A stretch of 64,000 nt of DNA from Armatimonadota bacterium (GCA_031460175.1 JAVKGW010000005.1:1-64000), one strand, 5' to 3'. Counted from the stretch's first letter, positions 42,690 to 52,029 are shown. Notes: generated by a model from the letters alone, not told the origin. Made by a program: numbers and translations.

Positions 42690-45461
42690 ATGACCCAGGA
42701 GCGGACCCCCATCGATCGCCTGCGGGACGATGTCCGGCTGCTCGGGACGGTCCTCGGGCAGGTCCTCACCGAGCAGGGGGGGCCGTCCCTGCTCGAGCTC
42801 GTAGAGGGCATCCGGCAGCTGGCCATCCGGCTGCGGACGGAATACTCCGAGGAGGGGGACCGTCTTCTCCGGGCCACCGTGGAGAGCCTGGATCCGGAAA
42901 GCGCCTTCCAGGTGGTGCGGGCGTTTACCGTGTACTTCCACCTCATCAACCTCGCAGAGCAGAACCACCGCCTCCGGAGGCTCCGGGAGCAGGAGCGGGA
43001 AGCCTACCCGGCCCCCCGTCAGGAGTCCCTGCGGGCTGCGGTGGCGGAGCTCGCGGGTCGGGGGATCCCCCCGGAGCGCATCCGGGAAGCGGTGGGGCGC
43101 CTGGAGCTGTATCCCGTGTTCACCGCCCACCCCACGGAGGTGCGCCGCCGCGCGGTGCTCCGACACCTCCAGCACATCGGGGAGTACATCGCCCAGCTGG
43201 ACAACTCCGACCTCCCCCCCACGGACCGCGGACGGGTCCTTGAGGCCCTCCGCGCGGAGACCACGGCCCTGTGGCAGACGGACGAGGTCCGCACCCTCCG
43301 TCCTCAACCCCTCGAGGAGGTTCAGACGGGGCTGTACTACTTCGCGCAAAGCGTCTACCGCGCGGTGCCCATCCTGTACCGGGACCTCGCGGAAGCCCTG
43401 GAGGCCCACGGGGTTCCCGGCCCTCCGCCCTGGCCCGTGGTCCGGTTCGGGTCCTGGATGGGGGGGGATCGGGACGGAAACCCCTACGTGGACGCCCAGA
43501 CCACGGCCCGCACGCTGGAGCTGCACCGCGTTCTTGTGCTGCGCCGGTACCTGGAGGAGGCGGAGGCCCTCCGGGACGAGCTCACCTCCTCCACCCGTCG
43601 CGCGGAGATCTCCGGAGCCCTGCGGGCGTCTTTGGCGGCGGACCTGGCGCGGTTCCCGGAGCTCGAGGAGGTCGTCCGACGGTATCCGCACGAGCCCTAC
43701 CGACAGAAGCTCAGCTGTGTGGTGGAACGCCTGCGGCACACCCTGGAAGATCCCCAAAGCCCCCTCGCCTACTCCGGGCCGGAGGAACTGCTGGAAGATC
43801 TCCAGTGCGTGCAGCGCAGCCTCGAGGCCCACGGAGGGGTCCGCATCGCACGCGCCCGGTTGCTGGATTTCCTCGTGCGGGTCCAGACCTTCGGGTTCCA
43901 CCTGGCAAAGCTCGACATACGGCAGGAAAGCGGGGTGCACGGGCGGCTCGTGGCCCACCTCCTGCGGCGGGTGGGGGTGACGGAGGATTACGAGGGACTG
44001 GCGGAGGGGGAGAAGGTGGCGCTGCTCGTGCAGCTGCTCTCCGGCCCGTCCCTCGCCACGCCGCACCGGGAGATCTCCGCGGAACCCGAGCGGAGCACCT
44101 GGGAGGTGTTCCGGAGGCTTCCGGAATGGCAGGCCCGATACGGGCCAGAAGCCTGCGGCACGTACATCATCAGCCTCACGTCGGGCCCCAGCGACGTCCT
44201 CGAGGTCCTGTTTCTGGCGCGGGAGGCGGGGCTCGTGCGGTACGACTCCGCGGGCCGCGCCACGAGCCGACTGGACATCGTGCCCCTCTTCGAGCGGATC
44301 GCAGAGCTGCGGGCGTGCGGGGAGATCCTGGAAGCGCTGCTGCGCCTGCCGTGCTACCGGGCGCACCTGCACGCCCGGGGAGATCTCCAGGAGATCATGC
44401 TGGGATACTCGGACAGCAACAAGGACGGAGGGTATCTGGCAGCGGAGTGGGCCCTCTACCGGGCCCAGAAGGTGATCCCCGAGGTGTGCCGCCGACACGG
44501 GTGCGAGGTGCGGCTCTTCCACGGGCGGGGCGGGGCCATCGGCCGAGGGGGAGGGCCCGCGGAGCGGGCCATCCTGGCCATGCCACCGGAGGCGCTCAAC
44601 GGCAGGCTGAAGCTCACGGAGCAGGGGGAGGTCCTCTTCGCCCGGTACGCGAACCCCCTCATCGCCCGCCGCCATCTGGAGCAGCTCCTGCACGCCCTGC
44701 TCCGGGCGCACGGGTGGAGTCCTGAGGCCGCGGACCCCGGGCGGTTGGAGCGCTGGGAGGCGGTGATGGAGGAGCTGGCGGAGGCAGCATTGCGCGCCTA
44801 CCGGTCCTTGGTGTACGAGACCCCGGGGTTTTCGCGGTACTTCTTTGAAGCCACGCCCATCGAGGAGATCGGCCGGCTCAACATGGCCTCTCGCCCCGTC
44901 AGTCGCCGGGAGGTGCGGCGCATCGAGGACCTCCGGGCCATCCCCTGGGTCTTCAGCTGGACCCAGACCCGCACCAACCTCCCGGGATGGTACGGGCTCG
45001 GAAGCGCCCTCGCGGGATTCGCGGACCGCAGCCCCGCCCACCTCGCAGAGCTCCAGGAGATGTACCGGGATTGGCCCTTCTTCCGGAGCGTGCTGGACAA
45101 CGCGCAGATCAGCCTGGGGACCGCGGACCTGCGCATCGCGCGTCTCTACGCGGAGAACGTCACGGACCGGCGGCTGGCGCAGGAGATCTTCGGCCGCATC
45201 CGGACGGAGTACGAGCGCTCCGTGGAGGCCGTGCTCCGGATCACGGGGCAGCGCCGGCTCCTGGACAATGCGCCCACCCTGCAACGCCTGGTGGCCCTGC
45301 GGAACCCCTACGTGGACCCCATGCACTACATCCAGGCGCACCTGCTCAGGAGCCTGCGCCGGGCCCTGGAAAGCGGGGACATCGAGCGGGCGGAACGGTG
45401 GCGGTGGATCGTGCTCCACGCCATCAACGGCATCGCGGCGGGCATCCAGACCACGGGATAG
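42690..45461 (+). CDS. ppc: phosphoenolpyruvate carboxylase
   Basis: This 923-residue enzyme carboxylates PEP to oxaloacetate. Catalytic motifs are FTAHPTEVRRR (His), GSWMGGDRDGNPYV, LDIRQESGVH, GYSDSNKDGGYLAAEW and FHGRGGAIGRGGGP (the mobile loop). The C-terminus GIAAGIQTTG is the usual small-residue tail. The ATG at 42690 sits on a GGATCCAGGG segment; an ATG at 42655 is out of frame. It is divergent from tmRNA and converges with smpB with only 3 bp between the stops. Confidence 0.96.
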   Translation: MTQERTPIDRLRDDVRLLGTVLGQVLTEQGGPSLLELVEGIRQLAIRLRTEYSEEGDRLLRATVESLDPESAFQVVRAFTVYFHLINLAEQNHRLRRLREQEREAYPAPRQESLRAAVAELAGRGIPPERIREAVGRLELYPVFTAHPTEVRRRAVLRHLQHIGEYIAQLDNSDLPPTDRGRVLEALRAETTALWQTDEVRTLRPQPLEEVQTGLYYFAQSVYRAVPILYRDLAEALEAHGVPGPPPWPVVRFGSWMGGDRDGNPYVDAQTTARTLELHRVLVLRRYLEEAEALRDELTSSTRRAEISGALRASLAADLARFPELEEVVRRYPHEPYRQKLSCVVERLRHTLEDPQSPLAYSGPEELLEDLQCVQRSLEAHGGVRIARARLLDFLVRVQTFGFHLAKLDIRQESGVHGRLVAHLLRRVGVTEDYEGLAEGEKVALLVQLLSGPSLATPHREISAEPERSTWEVFRRLPEWQARYGPEACGTYIISLTSGPSDVLEVLFLAREAGLVRYDSAGRATSRLDIVPLFERIAELRACGEILEALLRLPCYRAHLHARGDLQEIMLGYSDSNKDGGYLAAEWALYRAQKVIPEVCRRHGCEVRLFHGRGGAIGRGGGPAERAILAMPPEALNGRLKLTEQGEVLFARYANPLIARRHLEQLLHALLRAHGWSPEAADPGRLERWEAVMEELAEAALRAYRSLVYETPGFSRYFFEATPIEEIGRLNMASRPVSRREVRRIEDLRAIPWVFSWTQTRTNLPGWYGLGSALAGFADRSPAHLAELQEMYRDWPFFRSVLDNAQISLGTADLRIARLYAENVTDRRLAQEIFGRIRTEYERSVEAVLRITGQRRLLDNAPTLQRLVALRNPYVDPMHYIQAHLLRSLRRALESGDIERAERWRWIVLHAINGIAAGIQTTG

Positions 45462-45464
45462 CCT

Positions 45465-45920
45465 CTACCGCCGGCCCCGGAGGGCCCGGGCGATCTCCCG
45501 CTCCGCCTCCCGCCGGGCGATCTCCGCCCGACGGTCCACCAGCCTCTTCCCTCGCGCGAGACCCAGCTCCACCTTCGCAAACCCCCGCTCGTTGAAGTAC
45601 ACCCGGAGGGGGATGAGAGTGTAGCCGCGCTGCTGCACCTTGCCCACGAGGCGCCGCAGTTCGGACCGGTGCAGCAGGAGCTTCCGGGGACGGACGGGGT
45701 CGTGGCCAAAGGGACCGGCCTTCTCGTAGGGACTGATGTGCATGTTCACCAGCCACGCCTCTCCGCCCTGAAACCGGGCGTAGGCGTCCTGCAGGGAGGC
45801 CCGGCCCGCCCGCAGGGCCTTCACCTCGCTCCCCGTGAGCACGAGCCCCGCCTCGTACGTCTCCTCAATGTGGTACTCGTGCCGGGCCCGCCGGTTGGTG
45901 ACCACCGTCCGTTCAGGCAC
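45465..45920 (-). CDS. smpB: SsrA-binding protein
   Basis: This 151-residue OB-fold protein delivers tmRNA to stalled ribosomes. Motifs are NRRARHEYHIEETYEAGLVL, TGSEVKALRAGRASLQDAYA and KRLVDRRAEIARREAEREIARAL, the basic C-terminal helix. The tmRNA gene is close by. Its first bases overlap the thioesterase gene by 8 bp. Confidence 0.96.
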   Translation of the reverse strand: MPERTVVTNRRARHEYHIEETYEAGLVLTGSEVKALRAGRASLQDAYARFQGGEAWLVNMHISPYEKAGPFGHDPVRPRKLLLHRSELRRLVGKVQQRGYTLIPLRVYFNERGFAKVELGLARGKRLVDRRAEIARREAEREIARALRGRR

Positions 45921-46308
45921 GGCCTTGGCCCCGCGGACGCACGAAAATGGCCCGGGCGGAGCACACCCGCTCCCCGTCCCGGAGGATCTCCCCCCGGGCC
46001 ACCACCGCCCGGGAACCCTCCTCCTCCAGCCAGCCCCGCACGTGCAGCACCTCCCCAGGACGGGCGGGCGCGTGGAAGCGCAGCTCCATGCGGGCGGTGA
46101 GGGCGTATTGCCCGCGCCGGTACAGGAGATTGGCCATGACGTCGTCCAGCACTGCGGCCAGGATGCCGCCGTGCACGATGCCCTCGTAGCCCACGTGCAG
46201 GTCCGTGGGCCGGAACTCCCCGGTGAGTATGCCCTCCTGCTCCACGAAGCGCAGCCGCAGCCCCACAGGATTGTGGGGGCCGCACACGAAGCAGCGGTCC
46301 GCGCGCAT
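45913..46308 (-). CDS. PaaI-type hotdog thioesterase
   Basis: This 131-residue hotdog-fold protein has a CFVCGPHNPVGL motif and the catalytic helix segment YEGIVHGGILAAVLDDVM. It hydrolyses acyl- or aryl-CoA thioesters. The N-terminal CxxC may bind a metal. It lies 2 bp from moaC and overlaps smpB. Confidence 0.88.
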   Translation of the reverse strand: MRADRCFVCGPHNPVGLRLRFVEQEGILTGEFRPTDLHVGYEGIVHGGILAAVLDDVMANLLYRRGQYALTARMELRFHAPARPGEVLHVRGWLEEEGSRAVVARGEILRDGERVCSARAIFVRPRGQGRA

Positions 46309-46310
46309 CC

Positions 46311-46805
46311 CTACTCCTCCCCGGTCCTGTGCCCGCGCTCGAAGGTCCCGGACCGCCCGCCCGTCTTGCGTTCCAGCCACACGTCCGTGATGACCATCTC
46401 CCGATCCAGGGCCTTGCACATGTCGTAGATGGCGAGCGCCGCTCCCATCACGGCCACCAGCGCCTCCATCTCGACCCCGGTGCGGGCCACCGCCCGGGCG
46501 GTGGCCCGGATCTCCACGCACGACCGTGCCTCATCGAGCCGGAAGGAGATCTCCAAGCCCGCGAGGGGGATCAGGTGGCAGAGGGGGATCAGTTCCCAGG
46601 TGCGCTTTGCGGCCTGGATCCCCGCGAGCTGCGCCACCGCCAGCACATCGCCCTTCGCCACGGTTCCCTCCTGGATCCGGCGCAGGGTCTCCCGCCGCAT
46701 GCGGATCTCGCCCCGGGCAGTGGCCTCCCGCAAGGTCTCGGGCTTGTGCGCCACATCCACCATCCGGGGCCGGCCCGCGGCGTCCAGGTGGGTCAGATCT
46801 CCCAT
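46311..46805 (-). CDS. moaC: cyclic pyranopterin monophosphate synthase MoaC
   Basis: This 164-residue MoaC has MVDVAHKPETLREA, KRTWELIPLCHLIPL and the VRTGVEMEALV-like block GVEMEALVAVMGAALAIYDMCKA. It forms cPMP in molybdopterin synthesis. I use the ATG at 46805 (AGGAGG 5 bases upstream) rather than the GTG 6 bp before it. It supplies cofactor needed by the hcr-encoded molybdoenzyme. Confidence 0.94.
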   Translation of the reverse strand: MGDLTHLDAAGRPRMVDVAHKPETLREATARGEIRMRRETLRRIQEGTVAKGDVLAVAQLAGIQAAKRTWELIPLCHLIPLAGLEISFRLDEARSCVEIRATARAVARTGVEMEALVAVMGAALAIYDMCKALDREMVITDVWLERKTGGRSGTFERGHRTGEE

Positions 46806-46814
46806 CTCCACCTC

Positions 46815-48050
46815 CTAGCCAAAGAGCCGCACCCGCACCGTGCTCCCCTCGGGGAGCGTGACCCCGCGCGGAACCCGCACATACCCGTCCGCCCGGGTCA
46901 TGGTGGTGATCATGCCCGACAGCCCCAGGATGGGCTCGGCCCGTAACCCTTCCCCTTCCCACCGCACCGCCACCCGCACGAACTCGTCCCGCTCCCGGGG
47001 CGCCTGGAGGGTCTTCTGCAGGCGGGCGGGCACCTCCCGCGGGCCCCGGAGATCCGCCCGCAGTCCCAGCATGGCCTCCAGCAGGGGACGCACGAACACC
47101 TCGAAGACCACTTGAGCGGAAACCGGATGACCCGGCAGTCCCACCACCGCCCGGCCATGGCACACCGCCAGGAGGGTGGGCTTTCCGGGCTTGATGGCCA
47201 CCCCGTGCACCACAATCCCGGGCTCTCCCAGCCGCGGGATCACCGCGGCCAGCACATCCCGGGCCCCCACGGAGCTCCCCCCGGAGACGAGCACCACCTC
47301 GCTCGTGCGCAGGGCCTCCCGGAGCCCGGTCGTCACCGCCTCCTCGTCGTCGGGGAGGATCCTCCCGGGAAGGGGGACTCCGCCCAACCGGGCCACGAGC
47401 CCGCTCAAAGCGTGGGTGTTCATGTCCCGCACCTGTCCCGGCCGCGGCAGCTGATCCGGGGACACCACCTCGTCCCCCGTGCTGAAGATCGCCACCCGGG
47501 GCACCAGCCACACGGGGACGTCCACGATCCCCAGGCCCGCGAGGAGCCCGAGCTCCTGGGGCCGCAAGCGGGTGCCCGCGGGGACGGCCACCTCGCCCCG
47601 GCGGATGTCCTGGCCCTGCCGGATCACGTTCTCCCCGGAAGCCACGGGACGCGGGACCTCGACCTGGTCTCCGACCAGGCGGCAGTGCTCCTGCATCACC
47701 ACCGCGTCCGCCCCTCCAGGCAGCATCCCTCCCGTGGGGATCCGGGCGGCCTCGCCGGGTCCGATGCGGAAGGTAACCACCTCGCCCATGCGGATCTCCC
47801 CCACCACCCGCAAGCGGGCCGGACGATCCTCCCGAGCCTCCCTCACGTCCTGGGCCCGGACCGCGAACCCGTCCACCGTGGACCGATCAAAAGGGGGGAG
47901 GTCCTGGGTCGCCAGGAGATCCTCGGCCACCACCCGATCCAGGGACCGCTCCAGGGGCACCACTTCCCTCCCCCGGGGCTGAGGAGCCGCGGCCTGGAGA
48001 AACCGCTCCAGGGCCTCCTCCACGCTGGCAAGCCGCGTGAATGCCCGCAT
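46815..48050 (-). CDS. moeA: molybdopterin molybdenumtransferase MoeA
   Basis: This 411-residue protein inserts molybdenum into molybdopterin. Signatures are DLPPFDRSTVDGFAVRAQD, IPTGGMLPGGADAVVMQEH, IFSTGDEVV, RDMNTHAL, VSGGSSVGARDV and the GLPGHPVSA loop. It sits 9 bp upstream of moaC, forming a molybdenum cofactor pair. Confidence 0.95.
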   Translation of the reverse strand: MRAFTRLASVEEALERFLQAAAPQPRGREVVPLERSLDRVVAEDLLATQDLPPFDRSTVDGFAVRAQDVREAREDRPARLRVVGEIRMGEVVTFRIGPGEAARIPTGGMLPGGADAVVMQEHCRLVGDQVEVPRPVASGENVIRQGQDIRRGEVAVPAGTRLRPQELGLLAGLGIVDVPVWLVPRVAIFSTGDEVVSPDQLPRPGQVRDMNTHALSGLVARLGGVPLPGRILPDDEEAVTTGLREALRTSEVVLVSGGSSVGARDVLAAVIPRLGEPGIVVHGVAIKPGKPTLLAVCHGRAVVGLPGHPVSAQVVFEVFVRPLLEAMLGLRADLRGPREVPARLQKTLQAPRERDEFVRVAVRWEGEGLRAEPILGLSGMITTMTRADGYVRVPRGVTLPEGSTVRVRLFG

Positions 48051-48056
48051 GGGACC

Positions 48057-48377
48057 TCAGCGGGGAGGCGTGGGAGAGGGGGACGGGGAGAGGAGGGTGA
48101 TGGGCACGATATCCGACGGTTCCCCCGCCCGCCGCACGATCTGCCAGGCCCGCCGCTGCGGATCGTAGCGCACCTTGTCCCCCACCTGCACGGTGACGAA
48201 GAAGGAGTACGGCACCGAGTACGGCTTGCGGTCCACCACGATGACGTAGTGCGGCGGTTCCTCGTACTTGTCGTCCACCCAGCCCAGCACCACCTTCCCC
48301 TGCTCCTCGCAGGAGGGGAGGATCTGGGCAAAGACCATGGCCGCAACCAACACGCCCAGCAGGGCCTTGAGTCCCAT
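48057..48377 (-). CDS. small exported protein of unknown function
   Basis: This 106-residue protein begins with a hydrophobic segment (LKALLGVLVAAMVFAQIL) followed by LPSCEEQ, which could be a weak lipobox with Cys23. The rest is short, with a strand-rich centre and a PSPSPTPPR tail. The ATG follows CGAGGAGGTGGT. It lies 6 bp from moeA. I do not recognise a family. Confidence 0.65.
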   Translation of the reverse strand: MGLKALLGVLVAAMVFAQILPSCEEQGKVVLGWVDDKYEEPPHYVIVVDRKPYSVPYSFFVTVQVGDKVRYDPQRRAWQIVRRAGEPSDIVPITLLSPSPSPTPPR

Positions 48378-48536
48378 ACCACCTCCTCGGCTCGGTCAGA
48401 AGGGTCCCTTACAAGCCTACTACGTGTCCCCTCGGTCCGCCCACCCACCCTGCCCGCGGCCGCCTCCAGCCCGTGCTATGCTGGGCGTGGGGCCTCGTGA
48501 CACGGGCGTGACGAACCCGTGTCCTTGGTGAGGCGG

Positions 48537-49265
48537 ATGGGCCACAGGATCCTCGTGGTGGACGACGAGCCCCACATCGTGGAGCTCGTCCGGTACAACC
48601 TCGAGCAGGAAGGGTTCGAGGTTCGGGTGGCGTACGACGGCCAGGAGGCCCTGCGGCTCGCCCGCGCGGAATCTCCGGATCTGCTCATCCTGGACCTCAT
48701 GCTGCCCTACGTGGACGGGCTGGAGGTCTGCCGCATCCTGCGCCGGGAGAGCACGGTCCCCATCCTGGTCCTCACCGCGAAGGACGCGGAGATGGACCGG
48801 GTGGTGGGGCTGGAGTCCGGAGCGGACGATTACGTCACCAAACCCTTCAGCCCCCGGGAGCTGGTGGCCCGGGTACGGGCCATCCTCCGGCGTACCCGCC
48901 CGGATCCCAGCCTTCCCCATCCCTCCCCGCCCCTCACCGCGGGGGACCTGGTACTGGACCCCAACACCCGGGAGGTTACTCTCCGCGGACGGCCCGTGGA
49001 GCTCACCACGAAGGAGTTCGAGCTGCTGCGCCTCATGATGGCCCACCCCAACCGGGTATTCAGCCGGGACGCGCTCCTGGAGCACATCTGGGGCTACGAC
49101 TACTTCGGGAGCAGCCGCACCGTGGACATGCACATCAGCCGTCTGCGGGACAAGATCGAGGACGATCCCGCCTCCCCCACCTACATCGTCACCGTGCGGG
49201 GGGTGGGGTACAAGTTCAGGCCGCCGGAGGGCGGCCTGCGCCGGACCCGGAAAAGCCCCCGATGA
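48537..49265 (+). CDS. OmpR/PhoB-family response regulator
   Basis: This 242-residue regulator has a receiver domain with acidic pocket D9-D10, phospho-acceptor D53 and K102, and a winged-helix DNA-binding domain (TTKEFELLRLMMAHPNRVF to IVTVRGVGYKFR). The ATG at 48537 gives the usual MGHRILVVDDEP start; a GTG at 48519 is an alternative. Its TGA overlaps the kinase ATG (ATGA). PhoB/PhoR-like architecture suggests phosphate or envelope stress control, but the target is not known. Confidence 0.93.
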   Translation: MGHRILVVDDEPHIVELVRYNLEQEGFEVRVAYDGQEALRLARAESPDLLILDLMLPYVDGLEVCRILRRESTVPILVLTAKDAEMDRVVGLESGADDYVTKPFSPRELVARVRAILRRTRPDPSLPHPSPPLTAGDLVLDPNTREVTLRGRPVELTTKEFELLRLMMAHPNRVFSRDALLEHIWGYDYFGSSRTVDMHISRLRDKIEDDPASPTYIVTVRGVGYKFRPPEGGLRRTRKSPR

Positions 49266-51040
49266 GCCTGCGGGGCCGTCTCCTGCTGAGCTACCTCGGG
49301 GTGGTCACGGTGGCCCTCCTCAGCGCGGGGACCTACGTGGTCCGGGCCGTGGAGCGCCGGTACACGGAGAGCTACACCTACGCCCTCCAGGTGCAGGCGC
49401 GGCTCGTGGCGGAGGGCATCCGGCCGCACTTCCGCGCGGGCGCGGACTTCCAGCGACTTGAGGAGCGGGCCCAACGGTTCACCTGGCGGCGGGGCGTGTA
49501 CATCGGGATCCGGGACCCCCACGGCCGCAAGCCCCACCTCGGCCCCGCGCAACCCCCTCCCCCGCGGGAGGTCCTGGAGGCCCTGCGGCGGGGGGAGCCC
49601 GTCTCCGGCCAGCGGTGGGACCCCTCCACGGGGGAGGTCCGTCTCTTCGCCGCCTACCCCGTGGTGGAGCGAGGCCGCGTGCTGGGAGTGGTACACGTCA
49701 CCGCGCCCAGGCGGTGGGTGGACCGGCAGCTCCTGCCCATCTGGTGGGCCTTTGCCACCGCGGGCGCGCTGGCCCTCTTCGTGAGCGCCTTCTTCGGGTT
49801 CCGGATCGCCCGGGGCGTCACCCGACCGCTCAAGGAGTTGGAGCGGGCCGCGGAGGCTCTGAGCCGGGGAGAGTACACCCACACCGTGCCCGCCACCGAC
49901 CGGGACGAGGTGGGACGACTGGGGCTGGCTTTCAACCGGCTGGGACGACGGCTCCAGCAGACCATGGAGGACATCCGTGCGGAGCGCAATCGCCTGGAGG
50001 CGGTCCTGGCGGCCATCCAGGACGGGGTGGTGGCCATCGGCCCCACCGGAGAGGTGCAGCTGTACAACCGGGCCGCGGAGGAGCTGCTGGGACTGCGGCC
50101 GGAGGCCCTGGGTCGCCCCGTGGAGGAAGTCCTCGGCGGTTCCCCTCTGGCCAACCTGCTCCGGGAGGCCGCGGGGGGCAAGGTCCTCAGCGAGGAGCTG
50201 GTGCTTGCCGGGGAGGGGAGCCGGGTGGCGGAGGTCAGTACCAGTCCCATCCGGAGCGGGACAGGGCGGTTTGAGGGAGCGGTGGCGGTGGTACGGGACG
50301 TTACGGAGCTGCGGCGCACGGAACGCATGCGCCGGGAGCTCATCGCCAACGTGAGCCACGAGCTCCGCACGCCCCTCACCTCCATCAAGGGATTCGCGGA
50401 GACCCTTCTGGCCGGGGCTCTACACGACGAGAAGCATGCCCGGAAATTCCTGGAGATCATCGAGCTGGAGGCAAACCGACTCATGAAGCTAGTGGACGAT
50501 CTGCTGGATCTCTCCCGGCTCGAAACCAAAGGGGTCACGTTTGAGCTGCGGCCCGTGGACCTGGACGGGATCTGCCGGAGTGTGGTGGAACGGATTCTCC
50601 CCCGCGCGGAGGAAGCGGGCATCCGGCTGAGCTACGCGGGGGAGGGTCCCCTCCTCGTGGTGGCGGACTCCGACCGGGTGGAGCAGGTCCTTACGAACCT
50701 GGTGGACAACGCGCTCAAGTTCACCCCCGAGGGCGGCGAGATCCGCGTGCAGGCGCGGCGGGAGGGGGGGGAGGCGGTGGTCTCCGTGCAGGACACGGGC
50801 CGGGGGATCCCCCCGGACGACCTCCCGCACATCTTCGAGCGGTTCTACCGGGCGGACCGTTCCCGGACCCGGGGGGAGGGCGGGTCCGGACTCGGGCTCG
50901 CCATCGCCAAGCACCTGGTGGAGATGCAGGGGGGCCGGATCTGGGCCACCAGCCGTCCGGGGGAGGGCAGCACCTTCTGTTTCTCCCTCCCCTCCGCACG
51001 GGAGGGGATCGCCTCTGAACCGACATCCGAACACCGGTGA
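49262..51040 (+). CDS. sensor histidine kinase (PhoR-like)
   Basis: This 592-residue membrane kinase has a first membrane helix at about 8-28, an extracytoplasmic domain of about 125 residues, a second helix at about 158-182, HAMP, a PAS domain at about 245-350, the phospho-acceptor histidine in NVSHELRTPLTS, the N box NLVDNALKFTPEGG, and G boxes DTGRGIPPDDLPHIFERFYR and GSGLGLAIAKHL. It pairs with the preceding response regulator. Confidence 0.93.
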   Translation: MSLRGRLLLSYLGVVTVALLSAGTYVVRAVERRYTESYTYALQVQARLVAEGIRPHFRAGADFQRLEERAQRFTWRRGVYIGIRDPHGRKPHLGPAQPPPPREVLEALRRGEPVSGQRWDPSTGEVRLFAAYPVVERGRVLGVVHVTAPRRWVDRQLLPIWWAFATAGALALFVSAFFGFRIARGVTRPLKELERAAEALSRGEYTHTVPATDRDEVGRLGLAFNRLGRRLQQTMEDIRAERNRLEAVLAAIQDGVVAIGPTGEVQLYNRAAEELLGLRPEALGRPVEEVLGGSPLANLLREAAGGKVLSEELVLAGEGSRVAEVSTSPIRSGTGRFEGAVAVVRDVTELRRTERMRRELIANVSHELRTPLTSIKGFAETLLAGALHDEKHARKFLEIIELEANRLMKLVDDLLDLSRLETKGVTFELRPVDLDGICRSVVERILPRAEEAGIRLSYAGEGPLLVVADSDRVEQVLTNLVDNALKFTPEGGEIRVQARREGGEAVVSVQDTGRGIPPDDLPHIFERFYRADRSRTRGEGGSGLGLAIAKHLVEMQGGRIWATSRPGEGSTFCFSLPSAREGIASEPTSEHR

Positions 51041-51050
51041 AGGGCCCGCG

Positions 51051-51080
51051 TTGACACCGCCAGAAAGCGGTTCCTAGAAT
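51051..51080 (+). promoter_or_regulatory. promoter of tRNA-Ile
   Basis: TTGACA (51051-51056) and TAGAAT (51075-51080) with an 18-bp spacer lie 10 bp before the tRNA. This is the most canonical sigma-70 promoter in the window. Confidence 0.8.
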
Positions 51081-51089
51081 CGAGGTGCG

Positions 51090-51166
51090 GGGCCGTTAGC
51101 TCAGGTGGTCAGAGCGCAGTCCTGATAAGACTGAGGTCGGTGGTTCGAGTCCACCACGGCCCACCA
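51090..51166 (+). tRNA. tRNA-Ile (anticodon GAT)
   Basis: The cloverleaf is complete. The acceptor GGGCCGT pairs with ACGGCCC, the anticodon loop is CTGATAA with GAT, the T arm is GGTGGTTCGAGTCCACC, the discriminator is A and CCA is encoded. The tRNA stands alone rather than in an rRNA operon. Its 3' side abuts recombinase remnants. Confidence 0.96.
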
Positions 51167-51366
51167 CAGGCAACGGTATCCAGAACCCTTGTCCGCTCCT
51201 CTGGCCCCACAGGAGGCAGGGGCACCGTGTAACGCAGAACCGCCTCCTTCCCCTCCACCACGACCTCCCGCACGAAGGACTGGATGAACGCCCTCCGTTC
51301 CGGGACGCTCCCTTCCATCAACAGCACCCACAGGTCCTCCGCATACCGCGCCACTTCCAGAAGGCC
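51167..51366 (-). pseudogene. remnant of a large serine recombinase (C-terminal end)
   Basis: Minus-strand translation gives ARYAEDLWVLLMEGSVPER, RRAFIQSFVREVVVEGKEAV and LRYTVPLPPVGPEERTR, which resemble the distal part of large serine recombinases of transposons or phages. The catalytic domain is absent, and reading continues into antisense of the tRNA. It abuts the tRNA-Ile 3' end, suggesting past integration there. Confidence 0.6.
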
Positions 51367-51896
51367 CCAACCGACTGTGGGTGGCAGACCTGGTATACGT
51401 ACCCACGCAGGAAGGGGTGCTGTAAAGTGAGCGTGGTTCTGGACGTGTGGAGTCGGAGGGTCGTGGGATGGGCGATGCGCCCAGATGCCCGAGCGGAGCT
51501 GGTGGTGGATGCCGTAGCTTGACCGCTGTGGAGGCGGAAGCCCGCACCGGGCCTGGTGCACCACTCCAACCGAGGCTCGCAGTACACGAGCCTGCGCTTT
51601 GGGGCCCGGCTGGAGCGAGCTGGGATCCTGCGTTCCATGGGCCGCAAGGGAGACGCCTACGAGGTCGCTCTGTGCGAGGCGTTCTTCGCCACGTTGAACC
51701 GGGAGGTCCTCAGCCGGTGCCGTTTCCGCACCCGCGACGAGGCTCGCTCTGTGCTGTTCGCGTAGGTGGAGGGCTTCTACAACCGCTCATGAGCGGCACT
51801 CGGCGCTAGGGTACCTGTCGCCGGAGGAGTTCGAGAGGAGGTGGTCAGCGGATCTGGAACCTACTAGCGTTACCCTCTCCACGAAAGCGGGGTAGA
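51366..51896 (+). pseudogene. degraded IS3-family transposase (OrfB) remnant
   Basis: Fragments in more than one frame read VADLVYVPTQEGVL, then VSVVLDVWSRRVVGWAMRPD, LVHHSNRGSQYTSLRFGARL, MGRKGDAYEVALCEAFFATL and GYLSPEEFERRWSAD. These are the DDE integrase core and the C-terminal tail of IS3-family OrfB. At least two stops and a frame change break it. The N-terminal third and orfA are missing. Confidence 0.8.
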
Positions 51897-51981
51897 CCCA
51901 AACCGGGCGGTCCGGGAGGCCCCGACAGGGGGCCCGGGAGCCCTGGCCGGCCGGAAGGGCCGACGCGGTAGCGGGCCAGCA

Positions 51982-52029
51982 ACGGGTGTACCGGTAGCCT
52001 GGGTAACCCCGGGCTACCGGTACACCCGT
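51982..52029. repeat. perfect 18-bp inverted repeat with 12-nt loop
   Basis: Arms 51982-51999 (ACGGGTGTACCGGTAGCC) and 52012-52029 are exact reverse complements around the loop TGGGTAACCCCG. It lies between the IS remnant and a coiled-coil gene. It could be a terminator-like hairpin without a T tract, a transposon end or a protein-binding site. Confidence 0.85.
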
